Part shown: positions 1-11,339 of the stretch, one piece after another
Layout: each line of letters starts with the position of its first letter
Position numbering within the stretch: the stretch's first letter is position 1
Source of the DNA: Tethya wilhelma
Taxonomy: Eukaryota; Porifera; Demospongiae; Tethyida; Tethyidae
NCBI GenBank assembly: GCA_964030475.1
Contig: CAXIPT010000002.1
Coordinates: 268,138 to 332,137 of the forward strand
Length of the DNA stretch: 64,000 nt
Direction: 5' to 3'
Translations under genes and position numbers: made by a program
Notes under the pieces: generated by a model
What the model saw: the letters and a program-made list of their open reading frames with translations, nothing else
The model's database searches: none
Told to the model about the DNA's origin: nothing

Positions 1-294
1 AATTATTTACGTACAGGTTGTGAAACAATGCATGGGCTGGAATTTGCAAAATTTGCATGTTTACTTTGCAGGAAATTTCATGAAATCGTCAATAATTATG
101 CATGCTTCCTTCTTGTAGTAAATGTGGTGTTTCAATCATCTTTTGGAGCATCCTAAATGTCGCCCTATCCTCCACAGGAAATTTGTAACAAAATTCCATG
201 TTTAGTTCACATGGAAAATTTGAACTAAACATGATGTTTAATGTACATTTCGTGTATAAATCATGCAACATGAAAGTTTGCTTTTTCCCCTGTG
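1..294 (-). mobile_element. CACTA-like transposon, truncated 5' end (copy 3)
   Basis: This is the reverse complement of the first ~295 bp of the two large transposons at 3727 and 17372. It includes the terminal motif read here as TTTTTCCCCTGTG, ending at 294. The window starts inside the element, so its remaining length is unknown. It has inserted into, or recombined with, a repeat gene whose exon resumes at about 330. There is no coding capacity in this piece. Confidence 0.85.
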
Positions 295-707
295 GAATAT
301 AATTGTAAAACTTGGTTTTGTGGATAGGATTTGCAATTAGAGAATTAATTTCATCAATTGTGTCAGTAAGTGATGCTAGAAGAGAATAACTTTCACTCCC
401 TCTGATTGTAGCAAAGGTATGGTTACCTAAAAAATGTATAACATACATCTGTGAGGCAGCCTGTAGTATTATTTTCTCTTTGGATCAATATACCTGCACC
501 AGAGAACACATTCTCAGACGAACTAGGAAATGAAAATGGGAGAAGAAGGAAATTTGAGGAGTTAGTGAGGCGTGCACACCCTTCTACTGTTCACAAGTTC
601 ATCTCATTCTGTTGCAACTTGCTAAAGTTGGAGTTTTAGATGGTCCAATGCTTCCTGAGAGAGCCTTAGTTGTTCTTGAATACAGACAACTTCATCAAGC
701 TGCAGAA
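295..707 (-). pseudogene. fragment of the 'GGDYK' multi-exon repeat gene
   Basis: Read on the minus strand, this piece matches three parts of the gene at 52.5-55.2 kb in the same order. They are a coiled-coil segment (about 600-707), an exon ending in a splice-donor-like site (about 480-575), and the exon starting GNHTFA (about 330-432). Sequence equivalent to roughly 53340-53935 is missing between the coiled coil and the next exon, and a stop interrupts the coiled coil. The last exon diverges just before the CACTA terminus at 294. It is a truncated, non-functional copy. Confidence 0.75.
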
Positions 708-1109
708 ACAGCCCGAAACAGTTAGCCATTTTCTCACTTATAGCTACTGACCGATTTTTCATTGGTGCTTTTATATCAGAAACCATATCTCTGCACTAAA
801 AGGTTACCATGACAACATCTGTGGTTAGGTTGTAGTGTTATGGCCTATATTGATGATCATCTAAAAAACTTTAGTTTAAAAATCCTATGTTAAGAGTTTT
901 TAGTGTATATACATAAAACAACTTATTCTACTGTATAGACTGTATGCACTGTACTTGAGCAATGCGCGTCAAATTTTGATATACACTTCCTGAGAAGGCC
1001 TAGATACACTTGGAATAGCTAACTCAAAAATTTGCGGATATTCCCAGACATCAGGTTTTCGCTTGACGGGTCACATATACTGCTGAACTTGATTAAACTC
1101 TTACTCAAG
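708..1109. other. no gene seen
   Basis: AT-rich sequence without a convincing ORF. It holds nothing I can assign beyond weak similarity to flanking repeats. Confidence 0.5.
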
Positions 1110-1900
1110 TCAAAACTGTACTGCTACAACATATATACATACCTCTTGAATACAATCCTTCAGTTGTTTAACTTGGGCTCTGCTTCTCAACGGTTGATCA
1201 TAGTATCTGTTATAACTGGAGAAAATTGTAGCCGTGTTTTCTTGTGAGAGATTGTCCAGAAACTCTCGATCATTCGTGGTTATAAGTGAAGCTCCTAGTT
1301 GACATGCCTCTAAGTATATTTTGAGTTCTCCGAATCCACTGGCGTGGCAAAAATCAAGGTAGTCTTGCAAGTAGTCATTTTCTGAAATTGTGTTCTGAAG
1401 GAATTCGCAAAACTTTTTGGCCTCTGGACTAGAAAACTGCAGCCACTGGAATTGGGCAACAACCAAACATTTCAATAACAGACCGATAATGAAAACATTG
1501 AATTCCTCCTGCGATCATAAACAGCATTGGAATGAAATTGTGCTTTGCCATCTTTGCGCACAGCTTGTACAAATTCTGCAATGGTTCCACTGATAAAAGT
1601 GTTTCGATTTTTGGCGTGATGTCCTTCAACTTAACCTTGCTTGTTTCACGAAGAATATCACGGCTGAGCCAAACAACATTTGAAACAGCTGGATCAATTA
1701 ATTGACTTATGGGATCAATTAAGATGCTCTTGTCTATTACGCAAATCCCATCCTCCTGTATGCCAGGAATGAGAACACCTTTCTTTATCAGCATTGGTTT
1801 ATCGTAAATCCTTTGTAGCTGGAGATTGAACGTACTCAATAAGTGTAAGGCAGTGGTCATTCCACCCGATCCAAACAGAGTATTATAAATTTCCATTTAA
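1110..1900 (-). pseudogene. family D unknown gene, copy 1
   Basis: Two overlapping minus-strand reading frames make one interrupted gene. The first (about 1896-1429) encodes ~155 aa starting MEIYNTLFGSGGM, with a well-conserved core containing LIPGIQEDGI and DPISQLIDP. The second frame (down to 1110) adds about 100 residues not preserved in the other copies and ends at a GT donor-like site. The frame changes at about 1430-1475. Two further copies lie on the plus strand at 35.4 and 58.4 kb. I do not recognise the family. The Gly-rich GSGGMT is not a convincing P-loop. Confidence 0.6.
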
Positions 1901-2087
1901 CAGTTACTGAATCAAAGGTGAAAAACACATCACTGCATGAGAGAATAACAATGCAATTGTTATTTAAGTATATAGATTTTACTGTGAAAAAAATTCAAAT
2001 TGCATTGGAACTTCAATCCTTCCAAATAAAATCATGATGCTGAGTGTCTTTATTGGCAGCCAATTAAGATATGATTATCCCTAGGCT

Positions 2088-2718
2088 TAGCCTCGTACCC
2101 AGGCTCTCCCCTTTGACCTTTCACTCACGGAAAGGAAGGGGAGAGCCTGGGATCTCACGTCACGCACGTGAACCCCAAATAAATGAGCGTGGGCGAAATC
2201 GACCACAATCCACGTGCTGATCTAGATTTTTTTCCCTCGAGTTTAGCGGCAAAGAAACAGAGCTGGTACTTTTTGTTAGTGCTCTGCTACAGCAGTCTAT
2301 AATTTTGCTTGCTAGCTTCTATTTAGTATCTAAATGCCGCTTCGTAGCTAACAGCGAGTGAGATACCGTTCAATCGACTAGTCATGCAAAACAAAGATGC
2401 AGGTACGTTCTGTTATATAACTTACTCAAGAAAAGTGTCTTGTTGTTATGTATGGTGACTCTCTTAGTCCAAAGACTTAGCGTTTTGTTTCAGTATTGCT
2501 AAATTCTGAGTAGAACTGAACAGAACTAAAAATACGGCGACCTTTAGACGCAAAATGCGTGGGCAGTCTGATTGCCTGGACGTGATATGCCCACGCTCAA
2601 TTATCTGTGTTCTACTAGCGTTCTACCTGTAGTGTCACGTGCGTGACGTGGGATCCCAGGCTCTCTCTTTCCTTACCGTTAGTGTAAGGTCAGAGGAGAG
2701 AGCCTGGGCACGAGGCTA
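2088..2718. mobile_element. MITE family B, copy 1 (631 bp)
   Basis: Terminal inverted repeats begin TAGCCTCGTACCCAGGCTC and end with the complementary GAGCCTGGGCACGAGGCTA. A 9-bp target duplication CCCTAGGCT occurs at 2079-2087 and 2719-2727. The homologous unoccupied site is present once, in reverse, near 35185-35195. No transposase ORF is present, so the element is non-autonomous. The 9-bp duplication fits Mutator-like elements better than hAT (8 bp), but the family assignment is an inference. Confidence 0.88.
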
Positions 2719-2865
2719 CCCTAGGCTTTCAAATCTCTGCGTTTATACTGCGGCTCTGGGGCTGTGGTACATTCAAACCGACTTTAGTATTATAGTTACA
2801 CATACTTTCAAGTCTTGCTATATATATTCTTGGGGCAGTTATACACTGTATATATTCCCAATACG
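2719..2865. repeat. family D flanking sequence
   Basis: Reverse-complement match to 35045-35195 and 58085-58190. It shows that the non-coding upstream flank of the family D genes was duplicated together with the ORF. Confidence 0.7.
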
Positions 2866-3539
2866 GTATTACTGGGTACATAGACTATTAGGGATGGCCC
2901 TATTTTAGTTTGGTACTTTAGCGAAGTAGCTTGAGAAGCCTTTTAGTGACTCAGTTTTTGCGGAGTTATTCGCGTGAATATTTGTATCGTGCTAACCTCC
3001 AATTTTCTCCATCTTCTTCTGTGTTATTTCGGTGTTTCTCGAAGATTGTTCACTTTTAGAAGCTGATTCTTGAACGAATATACTTAGTTTCTTTGTCTTC
3101 ACCCTCTTTTGGTATCACCTGCTCGTGTCTCTCATCTAGTGGCTAGATACAAGGTGAAAAGCGCCTTCTCCGTATGGCAGCAATTCATTTCTATACTCAT
3201 GCATAAATTCATAAGCTACTTGAAAAATTTAAATGATGACCTTTTCAGATAGGCAGGTGTGCATTATTTGCAATTCGAATCTTCCCTTCCTGCCTGCAAT
3301 ACCTGAAGATTTCTGGTTGTGCTGAACTCTCTGTAACTCAATATTTAGGAGGTGAATACTTTGTTACACTTATCACTATAAGAAGATGTGCAAAGCAAGT
3401 ACATTTGTTAAAATCCAGCCTCCTGAGATGCTCAAACTTTTCAATCACTGATAAATATCCATGCTGATAGTGTACAAGTAACTACCATATACATGCACAC
3501 TCAATTAAGATTTGTAGAATTATGAAAAAATTAGATCAA
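2866..3539. repeat. repeat family E, copy 1, with an internal inversion
   Basis: Matches 11340-12130 in the same orientation and 36530-36745 in reverse. It starts with a short palindrome around CCCAATACGGTATTACTGGG. The stretch 2901-2994 is inverted relative to both other copies. No gene is seen. The few ORFs here are short and not conserved between copies. Confidence 0.7.
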
Positions 3540-3726
3540 ACAAGTGAAAAAAACATTGGATATGTACTGAGACATATATAGTAATGGCCAAATCATAAAA
3601 AGAATTGAAGCAAACAAGATGGAATGGCTGTTTGAGTGTGTTAAGAATTATTCCTATGGGCAACATGAGGGACTCAACTACATGCAGCTCACACAGGAAA
3701 AATTCTGCACACACTGAAACAGCCAT
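3540..3726. repeat. foldback element F, copy 1, left half
   Basis: The left arm and loop of a ~270-bp foldback element, complete at 12131-12400. It is interrupted at 3726 by the CACTA-like transposon, and the right arm resumes at 9216. Confidence 0.85.
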
Positions 3727-4271
3727 CACAGGGGAAAAAACAAACTTTCATGTTGCATGATTTATACACAAAATGTACATTAAACATGTTTAGTTCAAAT
3801 TTTCCATGTGTACTAAATATGGAATTTTGCTACGAATTTCCTGTGGAGGATAGGGCGACATTTAGGATGCTCCAAAAGATGATTGAAACACCACATTTAC
3901 AACAAGAAGGAAGCATGCATAATTATTGATGATTTCATGAAATTTCCTGCGAAGTAAACATGCAAATTTTGCACATTCCAGCCCATGCATTGTTTCACAA
4001 CCTGTACATAAATAATTATAATACAATCATGTATAATTTTAGTAAATAGTCATCTGATCAGAATAACTAATGATCTATTAGCATGATTAAAGATCCAGTT
4101 GCAAACATGGCCATTAAGAACAAAATTAAACAATCAGTCTGTGAATAGTATAGCAATCAAAATTAAAGAATAACATACAATGCAGTCAAAGATCAAGAAC
4201 AATGAGAAGTCAGTCATATTGGAACAAACTTGTAGGCAAATTATAAGCAAATTATAATTAACTGCACGTGC

Positions 4272-5701
4272 TTATGTTGTAGATTCAGAAGACTTATTTA
4301 AAGCCCAAGATGGAAACTTTTTCCCTACTGGTACTGGTCTTTGTGAGAACTCACCAGAAAGAGTGCGGGTTTTAGTCTGCCTTTAGCTTGAGCGGACTTT
4401 TTCTTCTCAGATGATTCATCCAAATTTTTGAAAAAATCATCTACTTTCTGAGATCTCCATTCAATAGGTCGCTTGGTGATAGTTTCTGCATCAGAATCGC
4501 TTTCTTCACTTGACATAAATTCTTGTACAAGGATTGCCATCCACTTGCTCTAGTCACGTTCACTAAAACTGGACTTGCTTAGAGTGGAAACCCTCTCTTG
4601 AAGTTTCTGAAGTTGAACAACAAAAGATTAGCACATAGTAACGAATCTTATCCACATGAGATATATACTTACTCTAGTCAGCCTTTCTTTCCTTCTTCGT
4701 GCTACATTTCTTTCATGAAGTTTACCTCGTCTCTTCAGTGAATCTTCCTGAGCATTGCTTCGGAAGAAGGTATAAGCAGCAGCTGCAAATGATGTATACT
4801 CACAATAAATGGCATTGTATATGTGTACAACTATTGTATTTGTACCTCTAATATGACCGAAGGGTTAGCTGCTCGGACTTCCTTAACAAGCCTGTCGACT
4901 ACTTTCACATTCCATGGATCTTTAAAAGTAACGCTATACATAAACATAGCAAAAAATAATACAAATTAAGATAATTTTTTTTATGACCTACGAGAACTTC
5001 AAACGTACCCTTGGCCTGTATCAAATCCAGTGAAGTTCTCATCTTCCTCTGACAATGTTTTATACATTCTTCTTACTTCAGACTGTAAGTATATAATATC
5101 ATAAGATCAGACTGTGCATCTGTACTGTAATTTCACTTACACGTTTTTCTTTTTTGGTGAATTCGTTTGAACTACTGGAACTAGGAGTTGAGGTCCTCAT
5201 TTCCTTTAGAACTTTTTCTTGCCTGTCGAGACGTTTCACCACTTCTGAGAGAGTATTTGTCAACTCCGACAAGGCAGAAGCAATTGCAGTATGATCACCA
5301 GATAATCTCTCGGAACTAGCACTGTAGGTCTTGCTTGTACGACTCTTAGATTTAGATTTCTTATGTGTGGGGTCACTTGCTGGCAAAAATCCAAGACTCC
5401 TTCCTGAAACAGTTGCCATTGATCTCCTGACAGGTGTCTTAACGTAAGTGGAGTGGGAAGACTTTGATTTCTTACTTTTGTGATGAATATCCTCATGGTC
5501 ACAATCTGAATCACTTCCACAGTCACTCTGATCATCACCAGTAAACTTATCTTCATCAGGTTCAGAGTCAAGATCAACCTCACTTTCGTTTTCTGACTGA
5601 TCGGCATCTGTTTCACCTGCTAGAACGTCACCACTTCTGTATCCATCACCTAAATCAAAGTCATCTTCTGGGAAGTTTCTCCTTGCTGGAAAAAAAGACA
5701 T
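4272..5701 (-). pseudogene. CACTA accessory gene (ORF1), copy 1
   Basis: A minus-strand gene starting MSFFPARRNFPEDD, with exons I infer at 5141-5701, 5009-5082, 4846-4933, 4673-4782 and 4272-4606. All are bounded by GT-AG signals and all are shared with copy 2. The predicted protein has an acidic Ser/Asp-rich N-terminus and a basic Ser/Lys stretch. A coiled-coil-like helix (SALSELTNTLSEVVKRLD) follows, then a Lys/Arg-rich C-terminus. Relative to copy 2 it has a 10-bp deletion in the third exon and a 1-bp deletion in the last exon, so it should not encode the full protein. Its role is unknown, but two-gene CACTA elements often pair a transposase with a DNA-binding accessory protein. Confidence 0.72.
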
Positions 5702-5867
5702 GATGTTCACAGCAGCTCTTGCCTCTGAAAAATGTGTGCACTATAGCCCGCCAAAATCACGTGAACCTTTGACCAATCAAAATGTAGCAAGTGGAATGTT
5801 TACAGTGTGCGTTATTTAGAAGTTAGAAAACAGAAAACAGCACTGATCACAGATTCTGACCGTTGAT

Positions 5868-8800
5868 ATGTACAGAAGTCGAAGAAGGTTTTGTCCTCAC
5901 TGTGAAGAATATCATTTTGAAAACTTTCAAAACTCATAAACGGCTGTATTATGATTCGGTAAGAATATGATCTAGCTAATCATTTGTATGCAAATTACAA
6001 ACTTGATACCTCAGTGCTATTTTATAGGATAAGAAGTCCTGGTCTGTATCAGTAAACTGTTCAAAGAACGTAAGATCAAATACTTCAAGTAGTAGTGATA
6101 CTGATAAATCAGCACCCTGCTCAATATCAGATGGAGACCAAAGACAAATTGAATCAGGTTCGGCTATTATTGCCTGACTCGTAATAGCCCCTCTCTAGAG
6201 AGTCAGGTTGCTCTCATACTCAGTTGAAACATAGGCCTTGTACTAGTCTGAGACTTATTCTACACTGTTTCTTCCGTATATATAGATTCACCCTTGTCTC
6301 AAAGTAATCTCGGACAATATGAAAGCGATCCTGCTCTAGAACTTGAATTACTTGAATCTGAACCTGAAAAGGTTCAGAATCAGAAGAATGGAATGACAGT
6401 GATAGTATTACAAATGATATAAACAATGATAGTGAACCTGAAGAAATTGAAGTTGATGATTCAAGTACTTCTGCAACTGCAAGAGTTTTAAGTCAATGGC
6501 TTGCAATGTTTCTACTGTACATACATTCTGCCTTTCGACTATCCAATGCAGCAATTTCAGCTCTCTTCAAATTTTTGAGTACGTTTCTCGGTGTGTTGGG
6601 TCGTTTCAGTGAAGTGTGTAAAGATATTGCTAAAGTATTTCCACGAACTCTCTACTCGGCTAAACAAAAATTTTGTACAAAGTTGAAGTTCAAACGGTAT
6701 GTTGTTTGTCGAAAATGTCATAGACTCTATTATCTTCACGAGTGTCTAGAAAAAATTGGATCAATTGAAAAATGCAAACCATGTCAATTTCAACGATATC
6801 CCCTCCACCCACAACACCGAATGCGTTCACCCTGTAAAACTCCTCTTCTGAAATCTGTAACATTAACAAGTGGAAAGCAAGTATTTTACCCTCATCTTAC
6901 ATACTGCTACCTTGGAATTAAGGCACCTTTACAACAACTGGTAAAGCTAGATAACTTTTTACTCATGTGTGAGAAATGGCGTTCAAGAGATATATCTGAA
7001 AATACATATAAAGATGTGTACGATGGCAAGGTATGGAAAGATTTTCAAACCTACGATGGAAATAATTTTTTGAAAAATGAAAACAATCTGGCATTGACAA
7101 TGAACTTTGACTTTTTTCAGCCATACAAGCATGTTAATTATTCAGTTGGTGCCATCTACTTTACAGTTATGAATCTTCCAAGGACAGTACGTTACAAAAG
7201 TCAATATGTAATACTAGCAGGTATTATCCCAGGACCAGATGAACCCAATCTGACTATAAATACATATCTTGAGCCAATTGTAAATGAACTGAAAGAATTT
7301 TGGAAAGGAGTTGATTTAATTACTGATCATGGTGTTACGAAATCAATCAAGTGTGCACTACTGTGTGTAGCATGTGATTTGCCCGCTGGGAGAAAATGCT
7401 GTGGATTTTTGTCGTATAATGCTAAACTCGGTTGTAGCAAGTGCAAGAAGGAATTTTCTGGGAGTTTTGGTAACCTTGACTACTCAGGATTCAACAGATC
7501 AGCTTGGCCAATGAGGAATGGCATTGATCACCAGAAAGTTTCGTTAAGCCTTAAAAATCCAAGGACTCACTCAGAGAAGGTGCAGAAGGAATCATCAACT
7601 GGATGTCGTTATTCTGTTCTAGTTGATCTTCCGTATTTTGATGCACCGAGGTTTTTAGTAGTTGATCCAATGCACAATCTCTTTATTGGGACCGCCAAGA
7701 CTCACTTGAAATCAGTTTGGATTGAAAAAGGACTGCTATCTGATGAACAATTTGAATCAATTCAAAAACTTGTTGATTCTATTGCAGTGCCTGCTGGAAT
7801 GGGAAGAATTCCATACAAAATATGATCAGGTTTTTCATCGTTTACATCTAACCAATGGCAGAATTGGGTAAATTACTACTCACTTCTAGTACTAAGTGAC
7901 AGTAAGCTCCTTAGAACATAATACACGGCTAGCAAGGACGAAATGTCGCCAACATTCTAAATCTTGAGTACTGAGAGTATTTGACTCTTGAAAACATCAG
8001 GCTTGCAGATGCACTGCTTCTACAGTTTTGTAGACGATGTGAACGCTTATATGGTTCAAGTATCGTCACTCCGAATATGCACATGCATGCCCACTTATCA
8101 TCATGTGTTGAAGACTATGGTCCATTGCATGGATTCTGGCTGTACGCTTTTGAGCGTTATAATGGCTTATTAGGAAGTTTTCCCATAGTATTGAGGTTCA
8201 GATAATGGAAAGATTTATACATGACCAGACAGTCAGGGTCTTTCAGCTGCCATTAGAACTAAATCAAGATTTTGAGAGACATTTTATCATGGATAGGCTT
8301 GCTGGTTCTGTAGCAGATACTATAGGCCCACATATGCATACCGCAAGTACACATGTGTTTGGTGACAACATTGTTTTGCCATCTAGATGAAAAAGATATA
8401 TAATGGATGAATTCACAGGATCATCTCTGTAATCTCTACTGCAAGCTCTATGGAGTAACTTCATCATCAATTGTTAATCCTGCATTCTGTTGGAAGTACA
8501 ACTCAATATACATTGGCAGCAAGCAAATTGGTAGTTATAAATCACAGTCTACTTCTTCATCGATTGTATTAGCTTCTTGGAAATCTGAATTTCTTGCCTT
8601 GCCAATCGTTTCACTGTTGTCAGGATCTATTACTGGAACTGATCATTTACGTGCTGCTCGGATTGATTCTTTTTTGGAACATTCAATTGAAATAAATGGT
8701 AGAGAGCAGTCAAACCTGCTTGTTTCACTCTCCTGGTTCAATTACCATCCTGAACATTTTTGTAGAGGGAAGCCTCTTACAGTATGGTGTGCAAACTCTT

Positions 8801-8931
8801 TTGAAGCGTCTGGAATCTATTCTATAGTTCCTGTTTCATTTTTAAAGTATCGTACTGTGTCATTGGTTTCCAAAGCAACTACTACTGGTGAATCTGTGTT
8901 AGTTATCTGTCCTTGTGTTGATTTAATTTAA
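5868..8931 (+). pseudogene. CACTA Tnp2-like transposase, copy 1 (decayed)
   Basis: Nearly identical to the intact gene at 19914-23014 but carrying many lesions. There is a small deletion in the first exon after FCPHCEE, and an indel in the acidic N-terminal region near 6365. A CGA-to-TGA change creates a stop at 7823-7825. An 83-bp inverted segment lies at 7902-7984, and further indels at about 8185 and 8415. The long readable block 6506-7825 covers the cysteine-rich motif and the VDPMHN motif. It cannot make a full transposase. Confidence 0.92.
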
Positions 8932-9215
8932 TATTGACTTTTGCATTAACAATGTACACTAAATAAAAGATGTAGAAAATTGTGTAATAAATTTGAACTA
9001 TCATGATATGAAATAAATATGAAAGAAACATGAAAAAAACATCGCAGAATGTGTGTAGTAAATGTAAGCCCAAAATTCCATATTTTATCACTTATATAAA
9101 ATTTGTAGGATAGATGAAATTTTCTGCACAGTATAAGCATAGGAAAGTTTAACTCAGATCCACTACAAATTTTCTACAGAATCGCAATGTACAAAATGTC
9201 ACTTTTTCCCCTGTG

Positions 9216-9270
9216 CATTCCATCTTGTTTGCTATCTTTTTACGATTTGGCCATTTCTATGTCTCAATCA
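9216..9270. repeat. foldback element F, copy 1, right half
   Basis: Continues the foldback after the transposon. It begins with the duplicated CAT and matches the right arm at 12323-12375. The copy loses similarity near 9270. Confidence 0.8.
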
Positions 9271-9279
9271 TGTACATAC

Positions 9280-9960
9280 CAGTTCATTTCCATTGACAAG
9301 AAATCAAATCTATCTCCATACCAAGGTAGAAGCTCATCGAGTATCATGTTCAGCATTTGATAGCTATATTGGCATCTCTTTAATTGTGGCAATCCCCACT
9401 CATCACATGCCATTCGCCACTGCCTGATGGTTCTAATGAAGTGTGCTTCGTATACTTAGCCATGATGGGTCATAAAATTTTCAACATTCTCTGAGAATAG
9501 GTTCATATAGACTGTTTTCTCTGGCCGGTAAAAGCTGGAAATGTAAGTCCAGATGACTTATCAAGAAGGGTCTCAGCAAACCTCTCCAACTTTAGTTTGT
9601 CAGGTCCTCCTCGTCTAGTACTCTGGCCAATCCTCTATAACATACAATGGGTGAACAACAGGAAAAAAGTTAAAACGTCCAGCATCTTTAGTGAATTTGT
9701 ATAATTCCCCCTTATAATTGGAGCAAACCGAGCCTGCATGTAGCAGGTAAGCACTCAGAGACACTATCAGATCTGTGAGTCACATTCATCGGTTGCTACC
9801 TTAAAAACATGTCTTTCATCCTCTCTTTCGTGGAATGGCTCTGAAGTAAGAGGATGAATCTCCGGCACATACAAATAGGTTCGAAATGGTACTCCTTGAG
9901 CATCCCATGATTAAATGACATGGTTGAATTCCAATTGACAAAGAATTGACCTTAGTTTAT
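9280..9960 (-). pseudogene. fragment of an unnamed multicopy gene
   Basis: Minus-strand conceptual translation across three frames gives conserved-looking pieces in order: HEREDERHVFK, RRGGPDKLKLERFAETLL, FYRPEKTVYMNLFSENVENF and QWRMACDEWGLPQLKR. The last is followed by a segment ending LLPWYGDRFDF. Frames change at least twice and stops occur, so this is a broken gene. I recall similar proteins as a repetitive family in sponge and cnidarian genomes, but I cannot name a function. No complete ORF is present. Confidence 0.5.
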
Positions 9961-9984
9961 CTTCCTCAGATACTATGAACACTG

Positions 9985-10055
9985 TGAGCGTATATATACT
10001 CTTAATTTCTGCGCTTCAAATTTCGTGGCGAGCATATATATACGCTCAATGAGTA
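9985..10055. repeat. short TATA-rich inverted repeat
   Basis: TGAGCGTATATATA at the left is matched by TATATATACGCTCA at the right, giving a ~65-bp hairpin. It is probably a remnant of a small foldback element. Confidence 0.55.
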
Positions 10056-11090
10056 GCTACGCCTTTATTTCTTTATGGTAGCAGCTAGACAAAGTTCATT
10101 TCATGATGCAACTGAGCAATAGCTAAACTAACTATGGTGCAAGCAGCAGTGCACCAATCCAGCTTTTCTCAGAAAAAAAGCCTCAAGTTTGGCGAGGGGG
10201 TCTGATACACTAATAACCCTTTGCGTCTAAGGCCTTTTTTTCTAGTTTGCTAACCAAGCTTTCAAAAGCAATACTATGTCTTTATAGCCTAACTATCCCT
10301 GCTGCAATTTTTAAGCTAAGGGCTGTGGAGAAAACATTGCTCTAAAACAGATCACGACGATCGTGACTATTAGCAATTCATTGCAAACTGCAACACCACA
10401 CCTCTGAGTACACAGCTGCCAAGGTTTGGCAATGAGCACGAGTGAGATTTGATCTATCTAGTCCTAGACTGAGACCCCCCCCCATTTCACTGGAGACTAG
10501 ACTAGATAACGTGCAGTTGATCAGTATCACTCTAACAAAAAAGTATGCTTTGCATGCACTTAGCCTCATCAGTTCCCAGGCCCAGCACATGATGCTGCAC
10601 GGTAAAAATGGAATAGGGGTTGCAAAAGTGAGCAAAAGCACAGATAATATACTCCAACCAGTATCCGAGTATATTATCTATGGCGAAAGCTAGCTAGCGC
10701 ACATAGCGGCGCCCGCACCATACATGCCTCGTTCCCAGGCCTGGGGATAAGGCTATGTGGGGACATCCTGGCCGAACATTTACACTAGCCACACCCATAA
10801 TAGTGACCTTTGAACTCAAATTATTGCAAACTGGCGAGAGAATGAGGCAAGCAATGCCAGCTCGTCCTGTTTTCAAACTTTTGGCGTGAGATTTCTATTG
10901 TAAGCTTAAGCTTAAGAGTGAGAGCGTGTGATGATTGTCTGACGTGTGAGAAATACGCGTAATGCGTGAGACTTGGCAGGTCTGTGAGTATACTACGTCC
11001 CTTACCTATTCATATATGTAAGGCTCCAAGTGAAAAACAGACTTTTGACAATTTCCACGAATTTTGAGTTAGCTATTCCATGTGTATCTA
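10056..11090. other. non-coding repeat sequence; family H copy
   Basis: No convincing gene. About 10230-10375 matches 26020-26165 in reverse complement, including a CACGATCGTC-type palindrome. A short piece at 10731-10760 resembles the tips of MITE family B. The ORFs here are not conserved between repeat copies. Confidence 0.55.
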
Positions 11091-11339
11091 GGAAGTGCAT
11101 ATCAAAATTTGATGCGCATAGCTATAGTAGTTTTCCTGATATAGTACTTGCAAGCAGCCCTGCTCGTGGCTTCCAAGAAAAACCGTTGTAAAGTTGGGGT
11201 AAGTGCAAAAGGTGGACTCTGGACTGGACTCGTGGACTGGACTGTGGACTCGCAGCTTTAGCAAACACGAGCATAATTGTATGTTAAATTGAATGGCATA
11301 AATCATATAACAAAACACTGTTGTAAATGTACAATATAA

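Larger units (their letters stand above)
3727..9215 (+). mobile_element. CACTA-like DNA transposon, copy 1 (5489 bp, decayed)
   Basis: The ends are CACAGGGGAAAAA and TTTTTCCCCTGTG. A 3-bp duplication CAT flanks it (3724-3726, 9216-9218), and the unoccupied site is visible at 12320-12330 inside foldback copy 2. CAC ends, a 3-bp duplication and a Tnp2-like transposase all fit the CACTA/EnSpm superfamily. The element carries two divergent genes, both broken here. It has ~130 bp near the 3' end (about 9010-9145) that are absent from copy 2. Confidence 0.93.

Noticed and set aside
1888..1896. P-loop reading of GSGGMT in family D
   Set aside because: It lacks the GKS/T of a Walker A motif in all three copies.
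5260..5616. Second minus-strand ORF of 118 codons inside the accessory gene
   Set aside because: It is a shadow of the conserved acidic/coiled-coil frame.
8264..9140. Minus-strand ORFs at the transposase 3' end
   Set aside because: Antisense to conserved transposase sequence or to an AT-rich untranslated region.
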